7,811 nt of DNA from an uncultured Streptomyces sp. (lineage in GTDB: Bacteria > Actinomycetota > Actinomycetes > Streptomycetales > Streptomycetaceae). The notes under the pieces are model-generated. The model was not told where the DNA came from. It ran no database searches and saw only the letters and a program-made list of their open reading frames with translations. The stretch covers positions 1 to 7,811 of the forward strand of contig CAMLJW010000242.1 in NCBI GenBank assembly GCA_946480485.1, read 5' to 3'. Below, one piece after another: positions 5,411 through 7,811 of the stretch (the first letter of the stretch is position 1; each line of letters starts with the position of its first letter). The position numbers and the translations under genes were made by a program.

Positions 5411-7811
5411 CTACCACGCGCCGGAGTGGAGCAGGCGCGTGAGCTCCACCCGGGAGTGGATCCGCAGTTTGCGGTAGATCTGCCGCAGGTGGAAGGCGAC
5501 TGTATGTGGCGAGATGTACATGGCCCTCGCCACCCGTTGGTTGGTCATGCCCTCCGCCACCAGCTCGGCGACCTTGCGTTCGGTGTCCGTCAGCCTGACC
5601 TCCTCGCTCTCCGGGCGGCAGGAGCGCTTCCAGTGACGTCGTACGACACCGAGGTGCCGCAGCCGACGGCGGATCCGGGCCGCGTCATGGTGCGCGTCGA
5701 TCGCCTGGTAGGCGGCGCCCGCCTCGTCCAAGTGGCGCACGGCCCGCTCCCGGTCGCTCGGCGCGAGGAGTGCGCCGGTGTCCTCGGTCGCCGACGCCCG
5801 GGCCCATGGGTCCTGGTGCGTCTTGACCGCGCACTCCAGTGCCGTGAGGTCTTCGGCGCAGACCCCGTGCACGTGCACGGCCGCTGCGGCGAGGGCCGTG
5901 ACCTCCGGGGACTCCTCGGCGAGCCGGTGCATCGTGTCCGAGACGGCCGAGGCCCGCTCCGGTAGGCCCAAGGACAGGAAGGCACGCGCCAGCCACGCTG
6001 CGGCGGCGGGTTCCTCGATCAGCAGCACCAGGCGGGCGTTCTCGTCGCCGTCGATCTCGTCCAGTGCGCGCAGCAGGGCCACCCGGTCGCCCCGCGCTGC
6101 CGCGATCTGAGCCTCCAGCCAGGAGCCGGCCGCGGACCATCGCCACGACGAACCATCGGGGCGCAGGGTACGCAGCTGGTCGTGGTACTCGGTCAACCGC
6201 GCCGAATCGCCCTGCCGGAGGGAGATCGTGGTGAGGGTAGTGAGCGCGTACCACGCCTGCAGGGAGTTCTCGAAGGCCCCGCCGAACCTGGCGAGCACCG
6301 TCTTCGCCTTCGTCGCGGCGCCGTCCAGGTTGCCCTCGGCGAGCTCCAGCCGGGCGGCGGCCAGCTGCACGCCGGCGTCGGTGCCCCAGGAGGATCCCGG
6401 GTGAGGCTTGTCGAGGATGGCCCGGGCCTCGGCGGTCTCCCGCAGGTTCGTGAGGAACGTGACGAGCAGGGCTCGCGCTTCGACGGTGAGCCGAGAGCCC
6501 TGGTCGTCGCACCGCACGGCCTCGCGGCAGGAACGCAGTGCCTGCGTCACCCGCCCTTGGCGCCACTGTTCGATCGCGGTGAGGGCCAGATCGATACCCG
6601 AGGGCGGTTCGTGTGCCGCGGTCGCCGACTCCCGGACGGTGCCCGGTGCCGTGGCGGCCCCGGCGCTCATGGCACGGCCGAACCGCTCGGAGAACGCCAG
6701 CTCGCGCCGCAGGTCCTCCGGGACGCAGGGCTCGGTGAGCAGGCTCCGCGCGATCGCCGAGCCCTCCCGCGGACGGCCGTTCATCGACAGGGCAACCGAG
6801 AGCCAGTACTGGATGGTCGCCCGCGCCTGCGGTTCCGGCCCCGTTGACAGGGCGGCCGAGGCCAGCTTGATGGCTCGTGCAGGGAAACCGCTGCGGATGT
6901 GGGCCTCCAGGGCGACGCTCACGAGCAGCGGATGCTTCTCGTCCTGCGGCGGGAGGAGATCGAGGCCACGCGTCGCCAACTTCAGAGCTTCTTCTGGCGA
7001 GTCCCGTACGACCTCCTGGGCCGCGCTCAGCAGTACGGCCACCGCCTGGGCATCGCCGTGCCGCGCGCCGCGTGCCAGGTGCCGCACGGCCGAGAGCATC
7101 GATCCTCCTCGTGCCATCAGCATGTCCGCCGCCTGACGGTGCAGGGCCTTGCTGACGTTGACCGGCACCGCTTGGAGTAACGCCTGGCGGACCGGATCGT
7201 GCCAGAAGGTGACCATCTCGTTCTCGGCGCACAGGATGTGCGCGTTCGACGCTTCGACGAAGGAGTTCGTCAAGCGCGCGACGGGCACTCCCAGGAGATG
7301 CGCGATGTCCTCCACCGCGCACTCCCGGTCCAGTACGGCTGCGATCATCAGCACCTCGCGGGTGCGCTCGGAGAGCGCTCCGGTAGCGCCGGAGACCATG
7401 TCCACAAAGCGCTGGGGCAGTTCACCCGCCGTGAGGTCGGCCACGTCACCGTCCCTGTGGATCAGGCCGTCGTGGCAGAGGCCGCGCACCAGGTCGACGA
7501 GAGCACCCGGGTTGCCGTTGGCACAGGCCAGCAGTGACCTCAGCCTGTCGCCCGGAACCGCGCCCAGGATGTCTTCCGCCACGTTGCACACCGCCTGTTC
7601 GGGCAGCGGTTGCAGGGGCAGGTCGAGGATGTCCGGATCGCCGTACCGGAACGGCCGCTCCCCAGGATGCGGGTCCTCGTCTGTGCACCAGGTCAGTACT
7701 CGGAGCCTCGGAGAGGAGTACGGCTGGGTGGCGAGCGGGTCCGACGCCGACAGCAGCCGCGGGTCCAGTGCGTGCGTGTCGTCCGCCGCGATCAGCAGCG
7801 GTCGCCTGGTG
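5411..7811 (-). CDS. LuxR-family transcriptional regulator of the LAL type (N-terminus outside window)
   Basis: The frame is open from the right edge to a TAG at 5411-5413, giving 799 residues of what is usually a 900-1000-residue protein. The first residues in the window, [19 protein letters not shown], are the Walker B region of the STAND/AAA-type ATPase domain; Walker A lies beyond the edge. The middle is a long Ala/Leu/Arg-rich helical region with TPR-like character (AxxLA, ARAxLAL patterns). The last 60 residues (coded at 5414-5593) are a LuxR helix-turn-helix: [20 protein letters not shown], then [20 protein letters not shown] and [15 protein letters not shown]. It probably acts as the pathway activator, as RebR and StaR (also LAL proteins) do in related clusters. 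It runs convergently to the biosynthetic genes. A GTG at 7589-7591 is not a credible start because the Walker B homology lies upstream of it. Residue 211 of the visible part is a TTA leucine codon, the only one in the gene within the window. Confidence 0.93.
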   Translation of the reverse strand, partial: TRRPLLIAADDTHALDPRLLSASDPLATQPYSSPRLRVLTWCTDEDPHPGERPFRYGDPDILDLPLQPLPEQAVCNVAEDILGAVPGDRLRSLLACANGNPGALVDLVRGLCHDGLIHRDGDVADLTAGELPQRFVDMVSGATGALSERTREVLMIAAVLDRECAVEDIAHLLGVPVARLTNSFVEASNAHILCAENEMVTFWHDPVRQALLQAVPVNVSKALHRQAADMLMARGGSMLSAVRHLARGARHGDAQAVAVLLSAAQEVVRDSPEEALKLATRGLDLLPPQDEKHPLLVSVALEAHIRSGFPARAIKLASAALSTGPEPQARATIQYWLSVALSMNGRPREGSAIARSLLTEPCVPEDLRRELAFSERFGRAMSAGAATAPGTVRESATAAHEPPSGIDLALTAIEQWRQGRVTQALRSCREAVRCDDQGSRLTVEARALLVTFLTNLRETAEARAILDKPHPGSSWGTDAGVQLAAARLELAEGNLDGAATKAKTVLARFGGAFENSLQAWYALTTLTTISLRQGDSARLTEYHDQLRTLRPDGSSWRWSAAGSWLEAQIAAARGDRVALLRALDEIDGDENARLVLLIEEPAAAAWLARAFLSLGLPERASAVSDTMHRLAEESPEVTALAAAAVHVHGVCAEDLTALECAVKTHQDPWARASATEDTGALLAPSDRERAVRHLDEAGAAYQAIDAHHDAARIRRRLRHLGVVRRHWKRSCRPESEEVRLTDTERKVAELVAEGMTNQRVARAMYISPHTVAFHLRQIYRKLRIHSRVELTRLLHSGAW
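7178..7180 (-). promoter_or_regulatory. TTA leucine codon in the LAL regulator (probable bldA control point)
   Basis: In the minus-strand frame of the regulator this triplet is TTA, encoding the first of the two leucines in VRQALLQAV. In Streptomyces TTA is read only by the bldA tRNA, which becomes abundant late in growth. The biosynthetic genes in the window have no in-frame TTA, so translation of the regulator would be the developmental switch for the pathway. Confidence 0.8.

Noticed and set aside
5215..5442. Small + strand gene starting at GTG 5215
   Set aside because: The GTG is an internal codon of the TrpC homology, which continues upstream to 5161, and the end is random sequence through the terminator. 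It is better described as a pseudogene fragment.
5339..5965. 208-codon + strand frame running from the trpC remnant into the regulator
   Set aside because: Only its first few codons look like TrpC; the rest is antisense to the LuxR helix-turn-helix region and has no coding signature.
5685..7322. 545-codon open frame overlapping the regulator on the same strand
   Set aside because: It is an Arg/Gly/Pro-rich out-of-frame shadow of the LAL gene; the other frame has clear Walker B and LuxR domains.
7589..7591. GTG as the start of the LuxR regulator
   Set aside because: The frame stays open to the window edge and encodes a Walker B motif upstream of this codon, so the gene begins outside the window.

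Overview
The window is very G+C-rich, with the strong G/C third-position bias, GTG starts and 4-base gene overlaps typical of Streptomyces or a close actinomycete. It covers part of a secondary-metabolite cluster whose proteins match the enzymes of bacterial indolocarbazole (rebeccamycin/staurosporine-type bisindole) biosynthesis. Family assignments rest on motifs and on RebC and StaP sequences recalled from memory. No database search was run.

Layout: four co-directional + strand genes are followed by a convergent regulator. (1) The C-terminal end of a RebC-family FAD monooxygenase (2-748) is cut by the left edge. (2) An FAD amine oxidase of RebO/StaO type (791-2299) would oxidise L-tryptophan to the imine of indole-3-pyruvate. 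(3) A complete RebC/StaC-family flavoprotein (2296-3912) carries the two residues that distinguish StaC from RebC, which predicts a K252c-type lactam aglycone. (4) A StaP/RebP-type cytochrome P450 (3909-5210) is the expected aryl-aryl coupling enzyme on chromopyrrolic acid. Genes 2-3 and 3-4 overlap by 4 bases, so O-C-P is a tight, translationally coupled block. (5) On the minus strand, from 5411 past the right edge, lies a large LuxR-family (LAL) regulator. It contains a single TTA leucine codon, a hallmark of bldA-dependent control.

The region between the P450 and the regulator (about 5150-5410) holds a decayed 3' fragment of trpC (indole-3-glycerol phosphate synthase). The out-of-frame 3' end of the P450 gene runs into it. 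A near-perfect GC-rich hairpin follows and would serve as the terminator for both converging transcripts.

Together: the oxidase supplies the activated tryptophan unit, a chromopyrrolic acid synthase (RebD/StaD, not in the window) would dimerise it, and the P450 with the StaC-like protein would close the indolocarbazole and set the oxidation state. The unusual points are a second RebC paralogue beside a StaC-type enzyme, the absence of rebD between the O and C genes, and the trpC scar at the end of the operon.
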